The notes under the pieces were generated by a model. That model did not search any database. It saw only the letters and a program-made list of their open reading frames with translations, and had not been told where the DNA came from. The position numbers and the translations under genes were made by a program. Shown one piece after another: positions 22,206 through 39,955 of a stretch of DNA of 64,000 nucleotides (its first letter is position 1; the number at the start of each line of letters is the position of its first letter). Origin of the DNA: Druceiella hillmani (taxonomy: Eukaryota > Arthropoda > Insecta > Lepidoptera > Hepialidae); assembly GCA_039881145.1 (NCBI GenBank), contig JAYKKI010000128.1, forward strand, positions 372,001-436,000, given 5' to 3'.

Positions 22206-25200
22206 CAGACTGAACACAGATTTATATTTAATTAAATTAATATCACTATTGCATTGCACAAACTGACAGTATATCTGTATCATTGTAAAATTTAAAATAA
22301 CAGTATATCCGCATCGTTTAAAAAAAAACAGGCAGTATATCTGTATCACATCTACGTTCGTTGGAAGTAGCGCCGTGTAGTTTATGTATATCATACAAAC
22401 ATCTCATTTATGAGAGTTTTGCTTGGTTCATATTAAATCGCAAAATAATTTTTTTTAGCAATTTCTAACATAACGTGAAGTTCTCGATATCGTTTAATTT
22501 TTGTCGAAGGAACTACCTTTAAAAATAAATATAACGGAATAAGTATAACGGAAATAGAAACGTTATATACTGACTTTCTTCGTTGCATTATGAAACTAAG
22601 TATAGTCGCAGGAGCTATATACTCCTACAAAGTTTGAGATCAGTCGAAGGTGTGAAATACGTAATTAAAATAAGTAATTAAAATGAAAGTTAAAAGATGC
22701 TTTTCAAATAGAAAACATATATACACGCAGAAATTAAAAACTAAAATGTACGCAGAAATATTTATTTTAACGTTTAAACAGAGACGTGAGATTCCAAGAA
22801 TGTTGATTCTTTACAATAATTGTGCGGGGTATTTTTAAATTTTCTCCAAAAACGTCGATCATAATATTTTTAGAACTGAATAAATATTTACAACCCAAAG
22901 TAATAGTTCAAAAAATGTAGTGTCACAGTGTCCAGCGCTATCACTGTGTATGATTGTAATTTGAACTGTTACACATTTTACTACTCGTGATCCATAAATA
23001 GAGAAAAAGTACTACTTTTAAATGAAGATTATTGAAAAGTTTATATTCTTAAATTGTCTCTTTTTTATATTATATTTCCTTCGACATCATGTGCCAAGTG
23101 CCATATATTAGAAACTTTATTCACAAGGTACCTAGATTTAGTCAAATATGTTGCCAGTAAGGTAAGTGTAAATATTACTTTTCATGCAAATGCTATCCTA
23201 GGTAAATATGTAGATTTTGTCGTCAGTAAGGCCTTCCAAATTTTAAATAATTTTCCGTTTGATAAGAGAAATTGAATTTCTTTTGTTAATTTGCAAATTA
23301 TGGCGACAATGATAAACACTTTTAATGCGCATATGCGATCTGACGCCCTGAAATCTTTCTCTAGCTTCCATTTCCATTTAAAATAATTGTTTTCAAATAT
23401 GGTGACCCAAGATTATAGTTAATGCTTCTTAAGATATAGGGGTTAGATATCTTTTAAAGGTATTTTTTTGAAAATGTTCTCAGGTCCTTGTAACTACTAA
23501 GGTTGATATGAATTTTATTACAATTGGTCAATTTAAAGTTAGAAAAATATATCTCTCATTGCCTATTAATTTCAGGGCTTTATCTAAAAACCTTGTCAGG
23601 GGTGAATAGAATTAGCATGCGAAGATTACGTATACAGATAGGCATATGTAAACTGAGGTGAGCCAGTACGATCAATAATCACAACCGATATATCTCGAGA
23701 TAGTTTTCAATAATAACTTTGAAACTATTTTATAATTCGGAAAAAAATGGTTTCCGAATCTTTATAATGTTACCCTCTCAACTGATATATAAAATAACCG
23801 ATATATAAAATAATTATATACTCGTATAATGAAACAATTTCGATCACTTTGTCGGAGCACTCAAAAATTGTTGTATAAAAAATTTTTCAATGTTCTATTT
23901 ATGTATATTCGGATTAATATAATTTATCCTTATGCCGAATTTTGAGTTCGTTCGGTAAAAAAAATCATGTTAGCCTAAACTTAACCGCTATAAATTTAAA
24001 TATATCTAATAAAAATTAAATTTTACTACTAAAGAAAAAATTAAATACTAATGGAGACTATAGTTTACAAGGGGACCGGTTTGGAGAAAAGCTTATTGAA
24101 ATTACCGGTTTTTATTAAAAAATAAATAATTTTCTTACTGAAGTTTCTCTTCTCGCATTTATTGTCTTCTTTGTCGAAGTTTTTAAATATTTGACAGCAT
24201 TTATGTATATATTAAGAATATATAATTCTATCATATTGAAGCAGTATCAGTTTTATCCATAAGACATGAAACTAAAGTCGAGAATTCATAACTATTATGC
24301 AAATGTATATTGATCTGTAAAAGCAGTGTTCCTTTAAATACATATCTTCGTACGCTAATAATAATTCATAACAATATTTTCTTCGTAATTCTGCTTGATA
24401 CAGTCATAACATAAGATCTGTTAAATGTGCATCATTCTATGCTAATAAGGCAACATAAGCCTCATTCATGAAATATGAGACAAAAGTCTAGTATTTAGTA
24501 TAGGTGGTATATGTAGTATTCATAGTATGCATAATATTCGTAGTACAGGTAGAATGCGAGAATATAAGTTGAATACAAAATATATAAAGGAATAAATATT
24601 CGACCGTTATCGTAAAATTGGCATAACCTTGGGTTTTAAAATATTTGTTGAAATAAACTACCAACAATACGGCAGAAAAAAATTCTTCTAAATATTCATA
24701 CGATATCGAGAGTGTGTTTCACACTCGTGGCACATTTTTTTCCAACAACAGCACGTATACGTACGATGCAAGTTCCGACAATACAGAGTACTTTAACCCT
24801 ATTTTATTGGGTGTTCGGTATACCAGTTGAGTTATTTTGATTTTCGCTTCAGGTCCTAATGCTGCGACACATGCTGTGAATAAATATATTTATTCCACCA
24901 AAACGTTTTTTACCTATTTGGTTTTGAGAGGGGAATTAGAAGACGGTATCGAGGATAAAGCAAAGTATAGAATTGGCGGTGAATAAGTTGTTAACCCTCG
25001 CCCATAATTACTTAGGGTAAGTGAGATATTGTTAATTATATTTTTAGACCTCCGTACTTCAAAAGGTTAAAAACTGAGCCTTTATAAAATCACTTACCTC
25101 TTCATGTAATACAGCCATTTTTCTCGGAAACCGTTTTATGTAGAGTTGAGGTTTAGGATAGTTGTTAATAATTTTAATGAGTCTATGTTTAAATAGTTAA

Positions 25201-26508
25201 CTCAAAAATATTCCCATGGAAATTTAAAAAAAAAATTACTCGAATATTTTGAATTTCCTGTATTGTGCGGAATATCAATTGAAAGAGATATTTATATAAA
25301 TTTTAAAACCATCTGTTTTAGAAATAGACATTAAATGGTTTTAAATATGTTGTTGAAAAAGTCCATAAATTTTTTTTCCGAAAATTATTCATGTAAAAAC
25401 TTGAAATTTGTCGTACTAATGAAATATATTAATTCGTATATATTGCAATAGTTAAGCCTTCAAAACATTCATATGCATAATTTAGGAGACAAAAAATGTT
25501 AATTTTTTTATTAATTTCGGATATTACGTGAAAAGTCAATTGAAAGAATGAATGAATTACACGGATTTCGAAACTTTATTTTGGAATTTTATATCTCTGT
25601 CTCTTTGGCTGTCTCTATAATTGCCAAAGTCAAAATTAAAAAAATAGCTTTACTTATATAGTTATCTTACTTTAAGTGTCCCGGAAAATTATTGCGACTG
25701 TTCTATTCTGAGATATTCGCAATAATTTTACAACTATGTGGGATGTACTGGGCCATATATTCACGTGGTTTATAAACACCTTAGCGTATAGAAAAACTCG
25801 TATTTATTCTATTTGTACTTAAAAAAAATTGTCCTTGGAACGATTTTATGAATTATAATATTATTAATATATTTCTAAAGCAACGCCTTGAAAATGATAT
25901 TATAGTATATATTTTATCTAGGCGTTGACTAAATGAACATTTCCCTATAAAAAAGGATCGTTCGTGAAATCAAAGGTTCGTAAACTTTTAATTGGAAGAA
26001 AAAATTTTAAATAAAATTTTGTAAGCCTTCATGGGGCGACTGGTATATGTGAAACATGTAAATTTATTTATATTTTAGTATTGAAATATTTATATTTGAA
26101 TGAATTAAAAAAATCTAATGTTCAGATAGAAAAATATTCATTTCATATTATTACCTTATTTTTATGAAATAATTTATGACAGAAATATCCTTAACAATCT
26201 ATTGAAAATATATTTGTAATTTCATTGTATTGTTAGCCAACAAGATATAAAACTAGATAAATTATGACGGAAAGAGAAAATAAGACGTATAGAATGCGAA
26301 GCTGGTCGAATGCCATGTCACGACGTGCCATCCGAACAACTCCCGTCCAAACGCTCTTATAGATGATTCACATAAAAAATTAAAACCGCGTCAAGGCAAG
26401 GAGAAACTTGTATATAAAAGTAAAATTAATTGGCAACTCATTGTGATCAATAAGCTTCTGTTTTGATATTTAATTAATTAATAGAAAAAAAGTCACAATC
26501 GGTCGAGA
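22206..26508. other. A+T-rich non-coding stretch
   Basis: Only short ORFs without recognisable domains. A CCTCCGTACTTCAAAAGG match at 25043-25073 belongs to the family described at 58712-58783. An AGGTAAGTG splice-donor-like sequence near 23160 has no supporting exon evidence. Confidence 0.5.
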
Positions 26509-26560
26509 ACAGCGACGTTCTCGTACACACATATGTATGTGTGTACGAGAACGTCGCTGT
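26509..26560. repeat. Perfect palindrome, 25-bp arms, 2-base centre
   Basis: Arms 26509-26533 and 26536-26560 are exact reverse complements around TG. The sequence is far richer in G+C than its surroundings (it includes CGACGTTCTCGTAC). Both DNA cruciform and RNA hairpin are possible. Lack of arm divergence suggests a young or conserved structure. Confidence 0.9.
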
Positions 26561-29500
26561 GAAAACCAACGTACGATAACACATTTCCTTCTCTAAATGC
26601 TGATTTAAATTTCAAGATATTCCAAAAAATAAAACAAGAAAGATTTAGATTTATATTTAGAGTGAGATATACTTTTGCCAAAAAACATTATTAAAATTTA
26701 TTACTTTTAAATTACCAGAGTTGTAATTACTTCCATCACCAAAACTCGAGGCCGGTGTGCAAATTGGTAACAATACGGGATATGCAACTAGTAATTACAT
26801 AAATAAATACTTAAATTGTAGTATTACAAACCATAATTGGAAAAAGGGTAAATTTATATAAACATCTTTGTGTCGATCTATCACTCTATAGCAAGATTTT
26901 GTCTCTCAGGCAATTAAATATCTAAAGATAAAATTTGATATAATTGTGGAAAATTGATGCTTCAAGTCAAGATATCAATTCATGCGTACGTATGTAGAGA
27001 CCTTTTAAAGTAACGTAGAAGTTCTGTTTATAATTTTTCATTTGTAAGCCGCGTTTTTTAAACATTAAGCTTCATAGAGATGTACAATGTGCTACGGATA
27101 TAGATCTAAAAAAAATCTGAATACATTCTGTAGACTATGACTTGATTGAAATTTTGAATTACGATTTACTCTATATTTGCTCGTCGCAGTCGATATAAGA
27201 TTGTAGCTCTCGATAGTAATATTAATTTATTTGTTAGAAATATATTCAAATAACTTATTTTATTTTTACAATGGTTTAGATCAAGACCTATGACCTTCTT
27301 CTATAATATAAAACTAAAATATAAAACTAGTTTACTATCCAAACAAATAGTTTATCCATTCAAATCAACCTCTTAAACAAAGTATATTATTTTACTGTTC
27401 GTGTTCTTCCGTTCACCTCAGTCATCATCAGTGAGTTTCTCCATCTTTTTACTAGTAAAATATTATAACTTGCGAAAGCAAGAATGCAGAGAATTTTATC
27501 AATATCACTCAAGTAGTTCGAGATAGTGACTTTATTCGGTTAGTGACTTCAGTTCGGATTAGTGACTTTATTCGAATAAGACAACACGTAATAAAACGCT
27601 TTACAAGTTTGCTTAAATTCGCTACTTTATTTAGCGTGCCATATAATGTATTATATGTTTTATTACACAGATATATATATTATAAATATTTTTTTTGAGT
27701 TATTAAATGGCAATAAAGTGTACAATATTTCATGTAATAATTAGTAATGTAGAGAGAAGTAGAATCGCGACAGTTGAGAGGTTTTGAATATGAGAATTTT
27801 CTCAATATTTCTCTTAGATAACATGTATGATATTCTAATAAACAGGTAGAATCAGCACCAAAATGTATATAAGCTATGCGCATACAGCAGAAAGTATACA
27901 ACAGCAGAAAAAAGCAAACAACAGAAAGCATACAGTTTTAGTTATGCTATTATGTCACGACGCGAGTTTGAAAATTTGCTTGTTTGTTTTTTTTGAGACA
28001 TTGTTCATTAAATTTTTTTGTTGCTTTCAAATTAATAAGTTCATGAATTAATTTAATAACTTCAAAATATATCCGTTATTTAAGGAACTTGAGGAAAAAT
28101 ACGTAACAATGTACAATCATTCCTCATATTAAGAAATTGCCTTAAGAATCATACTTTCACTTGTATCATGACATTTTTCTGCCTTTAATATTTTACACAC
28201 ACGCGTAATAAAGATTTAATGTTTTTATGAAAAGAGATGAAACGGAAATTCCTTTGATAATGTTAACGCTAAATGGGCTTAATCCTGACTTCAAAACCTT
28301 TTTCGAATTAACTTCACAAATAATATAACTGCATACCGCAGATTCTCCATTCTCAATCGAGTAAAATTTGTAAAACGCTATTATTACACCACATTCGGAG
28401 CCATAATTACGTACTATTGTGACCTTGCAATAATGGATTCATTGTTGAAATGAAGTATCGCATTGTTCGTATTGCTACTGTGTTTATTCGCATGTACAGT
28501 TAATGAAAAAGTACTCTCGACATAATAGTAAGTAGCATAATACGACATATGAATGCATTAAGTATTTGGAATTTCCATTTATTATATAAAATTTAATTTA
28601 GAAAGTCTGCTTGTATATATGATGCTCCAAAGAATACACAGTAGAAGTTACATTTCAAAAATTTTAATCTTCTTTATTAAATATAATTAAACACATTATT
28701 TTAAATGAAATAATATATGCATGCAGTTAAGTCGTTATGTCACCATTATTATTAATTTTTAAGCCGTGTTTTCGACTTATAAATGAAAACTTGTACTTTA
28801 AATAAAATGCATTATATTTTTGTATAATTAAGAATTATAATTTAAGTATTACTGTTTCTTGATTAATTTATTATTTCTATTTGATGTTTCGACAAATTGA
28901 CCCAAAAAGTCATCCTTTTCACGATGATTCGTCACTACAACACCAGTAACGATAATGTCTTTCAAAATATTACCAACTATACGCATATAAATTGATGGAT
29001 AAGTGTTTAGTGTAGCCTTATATGTAAGTGAACTTTGTGGAATAATTCCTCTCCCGGGATCCCGTACACAAAAAAGTTTCATTTCTCACCAACCGCCTAA
29101 CAAAAGCTACCGAAAATCACTCGCAACCGTATTCTTACTCCACGTTATCTAAAACTGTTTGTTTTTCATGTAAAGAATTTTTATTTTACATAAAATGAAC
29201 TAAAAAATATTTTATAATGTATAAAGCTTTATCATAGAAATTTTAGAAAGGCTCAGAAAATACTCATTTTTTATGATCGCGTGGGACGTTAATTGAAGGA
29301 CCGACTTAGATGAATTTCAAAACTATTTTTTTTTATAATTTTATGTGAAACATCTCTAGAGATATTGCTAAAAGTTTATAAAAAATTTAATAAAAAACAT
29401 CTAATGTCGAAATTTGAAATTTTATATAAGAATAAAATAACTAGCCCACATATTATATATTACAGAAATATTTACATGACGGAAAACAGTATTAATTATA

Positions 29501-30140
29501 AATAGTTTTATTGGGAAACTATGTACCCTTAAATGTATATTGCGTGCGGAATCCAAAGTGAGTTCTATTTGAACTTAATAAGTCTAATTTATAAAATCAT
29601 TTAAATTCTTAAAATGATTTTATAAATTAATATTTTTCTAAAGCTATACCTATATAAACTATACATTACCCTGTAAAGGAATAAAGATAATGGTCATGCA
29701 TATAAATTCTCCAATCTTCGTAATTCGTAACACAATTGACATACGAACTTCAAACTTGATTTCGACCAAGCTCACTGAAATGCTTAGTAAAACGCAGCCA
29801 AATAAAATCAAATATAGTTAAACTGCAGAGAATACGTCACGGACCAATTCCACAAACCATATACAAGGCACAAGGTGTTGGTACTTCGATATTGAATGTG
29901 GATGAGTACAAAGACATCTAAAGTTTTTAATAACAGAAACAAATATACGAAAACATTTATTCAAACGATGTTGAATGATTGTTTTACGTTCATAATGAAT
30001 TGAACATAATGTGATTTTTAAAGGCCGATAAAAATTTAACTGTATAATTTTTGAGAAAAATATAATATAATAATTAAATGACATAACTAAACTGCAGTTT
30101 TCCGATACAAGTGTAGGGACTAAGGTCATTAAAGCGCAAC
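26561..30140. other. A+T-rich non-coding stretch
   Basis: Contains one clean unrecognised ORF on the minus strand at 28849-29082 (77 residues), listed separately. Nothing else stands out. Confidence 0.45.
28849..29082 (-). CDS. Unrecognised 77-residue ORF
   Basis: The frame opens with an ATG just after an in-frame stop and runs to a TAA. It begins M-K-L-F-C-V-R-D-P-G-R and has a hydrophobic patch around I-V-T-G-V-V-V-T. I do not recognise the family and see no promoter, splice sites or neighbouring gene. In 64 kb of this composition an ORF this long is expected by chance, so it may not be a gene. Confidence 0.12.
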   Translation of the reverse strand: MKLFCVRDPGRGIIPQSSLTYKATLNTYPSIYMRIVGNILKDIIVTGVVVTNHREKDDFLGQFVETSNRNNKLIKKQ

Positions 30141-30240
30141 GTTAGTTAGTGCCAAACTGGTATTCGTTGGAGTAGTTGTGCAAAGCACTGCATTTGCTTA
30201 ATAAATAATTTTATTTTTTATGAGTGAAAAGGCCTTAAAC
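30141..30240 (+). repeat. Dispersed repeat, copy 1 of inverted pair
   Basis: This matches the reverse complement of 37857-37975. Shared words include GTGCCAAA, GGAGTAGTTGT, GCACTGCA/GCACCGCA and TTGCTTAATAAAT. Identity is high over about 70 bp and then fades. It is probably a short interspersed or MITE-type family; the source is unknown. Confidence 0.65.
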
Positions 30241-33218
30241 TGAAAATTCACTTAAATTTATGCAGTCATTTTCGAATAGTTTTCTTATTTGATGAAAGAT
30301 GTTCGGTTTTATTTATGTTCACATAATGTCGGAAAAAGTTCGCCCAATCGGAAAAAAAATCCAACAAAAAAACGAAAAATATTAACGAGATATTTTTGAA
30401 AGTCCCGCGCTTGTATTTTTAATCCCCTAATTGATTGCTTAGAGGCCTGAATAAATGATAACCAGCTTGCTCATTATCGTTTGAATAAGGTAAATACACT
30501 AGCAGAACTACTATTGCACTGACAGTACTGTCAAATAATACGATACTGATAATTAAATATTATGTGAAATCTATGTGAGATGTAATCGCCAATATTTTCC
30601 ATTTTTCCGGGATATCCCATTTCAATAATTTGCTTGATATGGTAAGCACATGAAATACAATGGATATATGATTCATTTGTGTATTATTTCACCAGTTAAA
30701 AAGTCAGTTTTGGATATTTCGAATACTAAATATTTCATCCCAGTACACAAATATCTCATTTGTATGGGGAACAAAACGGAATTAGTTATCAAAAACTATA
30801 CAAAATTCACCTTTCAAACTAGTGCGTGCTATCGGTTTTTATTATACTATATAAACAATATCGCAAGTTTTTATGCGACATAACGCTCAGTCCTACGGCT
30901 GCGTAAAATTAGGGACTTGTTAAATTAGAAGCTTAGATGTATATCAATTTCTATCCTAAAATATACCAGCAAATGTTGCACAAACCCATATGAAATTTCA
31001 AACTTTAGAAAAATTGTATCGAAAGTATTGTTTGGTTAAAGATTTTTACTAACCTTTCGTTCAGAAATAATACGTACATATAAATACTTACTTTACTTAT
31101 ACCATAACATTGTCAAAACTCATTTACATCGAATTCCTAATTACATAAACTAATGAAAAAAGGAATTTATTTCCGCAGACTCGTAGAAATACTAGAAAGT
31201 GAAAAGTTATTTGTTTTAATGTTTCCTCTTATAATTTTTTTACAAAGTGTTGACAGTATTTTTGAAGAGATTCCACGTAAATAATAATTGGAGAAAGTGA
31301 ATGGAATTCAAACATTTTTTTCCGATCTTTGATCGTTTTCATTTTACCGATTTTAATATGTACAAATCGTATTATGTTAGTTAACGTTAAAGTTATTTAA
31401 AAAACTTGTTCAGAGTACACAAAATACAGTTTGCCACCTTTGTAAAAGTATTTAAAATAAAACGTAACTTTAAGTTAGCGACATTTAAGGTTTCTTAAAA
31501 AAAAATGAAACTCTCTTAAAAAATTTAGTGTATTCATTTATTGAACTATATAAAATAGATATTCTGAAAAATATTACTAAGATGCATGACTCTACACTGA
31601 ATTCAGGTATCGAGTGTGACTCGTTTAAACAAAATTGAATGTACCACAATGTGTTTTGTTAATTTTATTAAAAATAAAGCTAAATTATTCATATTTCACT
31701 CAAGCTACAAATTTTTCATACCAAGATAATTTAGAGCCACATACACTTTGATACATTAAATATTTTTTTTTATTGAAAGCGTGATATGGGTACCAGATTT
31801 ACTTCTTTACACGATATTTTAAAGCGATATCAAAGAAGATTGTGATAACCAATCTGAGAACACGGTAGAATACCAAGTTCACAACTGGACTACTGCAAAT
31901 TGCACCCTTTACTCAAACCATTTTTCGACTATTTTCATACCACTGTAACTCAGCTCCAACAAGTGCTGAATGTATAGTATATCTTGAGAGGATTATGATA
32001 TTATGATGTATTCCATTGAATTTATTGCTTTTGTCCATAGTAATTTCATAGATATTGGAAATAAAAAAAAACATTAATTTCAAGTTCTAAACCCTGTCGC
32101 TTTGTTGTATAAAAGAATCTACAAAATTATCAAAATTTTCTCTTTACATAAGTTTCGTTTTTAACAAAACTGCAGCGCGACCAAATTCAATGTGATGATA
32201 GAATTGTATTGCAGGCAAAAACGAGCTGAACAAAATTGTTCTTTCAAGACATGTGGAATATATCGCTAGAAATGTACTGGAAATCGCTAATTTTATTTTA
32301 ATTGGCCGAGATCGTCAAAGCTACTATTTTTATTCAATTGCGTCACTGGGTCTATTTGATAACCTTGACACCAAAGGCCTTGAATTAGTACTCAAAATTT
32401 CAAATATCTTTTATTTATATAACAAATTTACTTTCATTTATGATAAATTACTTGCTTGTATTTATCTCTTCAGAAATATTAATACAAAAAGTACCAAGAG
32501 AAGTAATATTAATGAGATTAGAGCAATCAAATTCTTACAGTGTTTTGCATGAGGAGTATCTATAACTGAATCAGAGCTTCACGTCTAGATGTTAAATGAT
32601 ATATAATGCATTTAACATCTAGAAATTCTGAAAAGGCTGTATAATTACCAGATTTTGCAAATTCAATTAATAGTGGATAGTAGTAGCAAATTTAATTAAT
32701 AGTACATATTTCGTTTGATAAATTCAGTTTAACATTAAGTATAATACACAAACAATATTTAGTCAAATTGTTATCTTCTCCTTTTTGGAAGTGGTTAAAA
32801 ATACTAATAAATTGAAAACTCTGTATATTTACATTCATGCAAATCTTCTATCCAAAGAACGAAATAAAATCTTAATACACTAGTAAAGAACTTTCGAAAA
32901 GAACGAAACTAGTGAGACAAAAATCATGGAAACGATAAGATTGATAAAATCTGACTAGAAGATTATAGGATAGACAAAAAATAAATAAGTTAAATTTTTC
33001 CTCAGAAGTATCAAGTCATGTGTCCTAATTTTACATTCATTTCTGGTTATAAATTTTTACTTTAATATTAAGGTCATACCCAAAGGTAACAAATAACATT
33101 TTCAGATATCCACGAAAATGCTCTTTACGGCATTTATATTGGGCCCACACTTAGGGGCTCAATGATAACGAGGCATAAATGGTGATCGAAGTTCAGAAAA
33201 TTAAGTTTTACTCTCATA

Positions 33219-33221
<3 letters not shown>
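30241..33221. other. A+T-rich non-coding stretch
   Basis: Holds one perfect 14-bp inverted repeat (32584-32623) and short unrecognised ORFs only. Confidence 0.5.
32584..32623. repeat. 14-bp perfect inverted repeat
   Basis: Arms TCTAGATGTTAAAT (32584-32597) and its exact reverse complement (32610-32623) are separated by 12 bases. Confidence 0.85.

Positions 33222-33305
<84 letters not shown>
33222..33305. repeat. (TA)n microsatellite
   Basis: Alternating TA with one C interruption at 33271. Confidence 0.95.
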
Positions 33306-33309
<4 letters not shown>

Positions 33310-34027
33310 TTTCACAGGCTTAGAAACACGATTCATAATTTAAAAAGTATAATCTGTGTACTTTTCCTGTAATCTTCTAGTTATATTTTATCATATTTTG
33401 TTTATAATTTTTGGCTCAATAATTTCTTAAATAGGATGTATGATATATTTTTGCATAATTAGTAGAGTGTCTTTTCAAATAAGCAATTTGAAATTTTAAA
33501 AAAAATGTTGCAAAACATTCATTTATATTCTCTTTAAATGTCGTGCAAATATTTTAAAAACATTTGGTGGTATAAATTACATGGGTAAATAAGACGTAAG
33601 CCTTTAAGTTTAATTTTTCACTTTTTATCTCAACTTTCACTGCTTCTTTACCTGCTTCGCTTGGTTTCTCAAAAAATCGGCTTTAAAAATGAAAAAAAAA
33701 ACAAAATGCATATGTACTGCCTATTACATCTTTCGTAAGCGTAAAACTACGGGGATTAATTAAAAAATTATTATATCTAGAACCACCGCTATAGTTTTTC
33801 AATAGCCTTTGCGTGGGGTTCTAAAAACCCGTATTTATTTATGATTTTTTATTGTCCATAATATAGGGAGGGAACATATTTTTTTAGAATATTTCTAAAG
33901 ATATGACATTTTTGAGATCTTAAGGATTAATCCTTTCAAAAAACATTCCGTAATATGTGTGGAATCAAACTATTTTTTTAGCATATTAATTTTTATTATA
34001 ATAGTGAATTTGTATTTTGTATTATAA
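33306..34027. other. A+T-rich non-coding stretch
   Basis: No gene or repeat recognised. Confidence 0.5.
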
Positions 34028-34071
34028 TAATGAATTTCTACAAAATTAACGGCAAATATATTCAATACCTG
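34028..34071 (+). repeat. Tail fragment of ribozyme element
   Basis: AATAATGAATTTCTACAAAA followed by TTAACGGCAAATATATTCAA matches the tail seen at 1626-1673 and, reversed, at 22040-22090 and 52690-52735. No ribozyme is attached. Confidence 0.7.
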
Positions 34072-37782
<3,711 letters not shown>

Positions 37783-37816
37783 ACGCACACATTACTAAAA
37801 GTAGTAATGTGTGCGT
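37783..37816. repeat. 14-bp perfect inverted repeat
   Basis: ACGCACACATTACT (37783-37796) and its exact reverse complement (37803-37816) flank six bases. It lies about 40 bases from the dispersed repeat at 37857. Confidence 0.85.
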
Positions 37817-37856
37817 TTTTTAGATAAGAAAACTTTTCGATAATAGTTGTGAATTT

Positions 37857-37975
37857 TTAATTTCAAATCCTTTGTCTCACACAAAAGGATAATGATTTAT
37901 TAAGCAATTGCGGTGCTCCGTACAACTACTCCAACTAACCAATTTGGCACTTGGCCAACTCCGGATGTTAACGAG
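37857..37975 (-). repeat. Dispersed repeat, copy 2 of inverted pair
   Basis: Minus-strand copy of the 30141-30240 family. The best-matching core reads GTGCCAAATTGG, GGAGTAGTTGT, AATTGCTTAATAAAT on the minus strand. The ORF at 37908-38123 crosses it and is not a gene. Confidence 0.65.
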
Positions 37976-39810
37976 ATTGTTCTGTACACTTATTCAGAAA
38001 GCAACATTTTACTTATTTAAGTTATTTATTGTTCTTTATTTTCCCTTAAAATTATGCAGTTCAGTATCCATTGGGTTGTTAACATCATACTATCTTCAGC
38101 CTGTTTGGGTAGAAAACATTTAGTCAAGATTTTCGAGGCCAAGATATGCCTGGTTAAATTTATAACTATGATTTAAATCGAGTTTATTACCTGTATAAAT
38201 TAAAATTAATCACGTTTATAAGATTAATATCTCATTACTATCATTGAGTAATTTTGGCTCATTTAGTTAAAAACAACTAATAATTTCATGTCGTTATAAT
38301 ATTAATTGGTTAAGAAGTGTGTCTTTGAAATAACATTATGTTTACTAATCGGTAATTAGTTTATTACTCATGTAACTAATTCTCGCCATTCATAAAAAAG
38401 CTATGCCTAAAATTGAAATCGATATAATTTTTTTAATCAGGCGTAATGCAATTACTTTTGATATGGCTTCGCATAAATGTATCAATTCCCGTGAGAGATA
38501 TTATTACATTTGTGGTAAATATTCATTGTTTAAACAACAGTACATTAAGGCTGTTTGAGAAATATTACAGAGTTATTAAAAACCCTAGATATCCTTGTAC
38601 TCCTTCATTTCCCATATTTTAATACAATATTTTATAGCTAACAAGCTTAGTTATTCGAGATGAGTAGGTGGTTAGTTATAAGTGAAATTTATTTTGTATT
38701 GATATAAATATACGGTACAACGGAAGCGGAAGATTATTCTATAGTACAAAGCATAAAATATAACGAGAGATGGTAAGTAGGTGAATGTAACAATGCTATG
38801 AAAATAAATGACTGATCTGTTTTCCCTTCATTTTAAAAGATAAATATTATATTGTTTGACTACTATCTACAACTATGAAGAAATTTAAATAGGTGAACAA
38901 CTTTTGTTTAGCAACTTATGACTATTCGAGATAGAGTTAAACTTTTAAATTGTGAACATTTAATATTTTAAATTTTACATCAAACTTAAATATGAACTGA
39001 AGGAATTTCTTTATACAAAAATATGGTATTAGATATCTTAAAGTCTCCTACATAAAAGAGAAATAGACTGAGCCAGCTAGGTAGAAGAACTGGTTTCCTA
39101 CAAAAATAGGGATTTTAATAAAGAGTATTCCAGTAGTAGATATTTATACCTAAAAGTAGTTCTAACTTTTGCCAAAACTTATATTGGCCAAATATTAGCA
39201 AACCATGTTTTCCAGTTAAGTAGAATGTAAAACAGTTTCATGGCAACATAAACATAGGAATTGGTTTAAGCGGTGAGTATCTGGCAGAAGCAAACGATAC
39301 TCTTGTATTTATAGTTACGGCTATTAACTAAAATTGGAACTGAAGTTCTACGTGAAGTTCTACGAAAATATATTTATCACGGCTTTGAACCATTTTATAT
39401 CCACAAGGAGTTGATTGCATTGCTTTCTTTTAGTATGGAGATTTTCCTACTAATAGAATCCCAACCAATCATATAAATTATTTAATGAAAACGGTCGCTT
39501 ATTTTATTTAACAAAATAACGCAATACTAAATTGGCAAAACGTTAATTATGTAATGAATGTGCTAGATTTTCTGGGCAAAAGATTGCATTTTTATTGAAA
39601 TGATTTAACAATAAATCTTATTGTGAGCAACTAAAACTAAAATTTTTTTTTGGTCGCATGTTTGATATGTTCGAAAACCTGGGGCTTTTTGGGAACTGAA
39701 AATCCTTGGGTGACATATTTGATTATATTCTGTTTTTATCTAAATTCTATTCCTTCGTCTTCTATTACTTATTTCCATTTTAAGACTTAAAATCATCCTC
39801 ACGGTGATGT
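37976..39810. other. A+T-rich non-coding stretch
   Basis: No gene or repeat recognised. Confidence 0.5.
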
Positions 39811-39955
39811 ATTGGGTTAACCGCAAAGCATACACCCTTTGACGGCGGGGTGCACCATGGGGCTCGGGTTATTTCCCGACCGAGCAAGGAGAGGAGCTCG
39901 ACTCATGTTCTAGATGGCTAAAATCGATTGCTCTCGTAGCCTTAAGTCAACCTTT
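39811..39955 (+). mobile_element. tRNA-like SINE, plus-strand copy
   Basis: This G+C-rich island aligns with the reverse complement of 48965-49107. Shared blocks in order are AGCATAC/GGCATAC, CTTTGACG, a GGGTT loop followed by CCGACCGAGC/CCGGTCGCTC, GTTCTAGATGG/GTTCTGGTTG, ATTGCTCT, TAGC and TAAGTC. The shared part resembles the T-arm (internal B box) of a tRNA, but the B box here, GGGTTATTTCCC, has lost the usual TTCGA. A RNA polymerase III-driven SINE is the simplest reading. Confidence 0.6.

Noticed and set aside
23054..23275. Exon ending at an AGGTAAGTG splice donor near 23160
   Set aside because: The donor matches consensus but there is no recognisable protein, and such sequences are frequent by chance.
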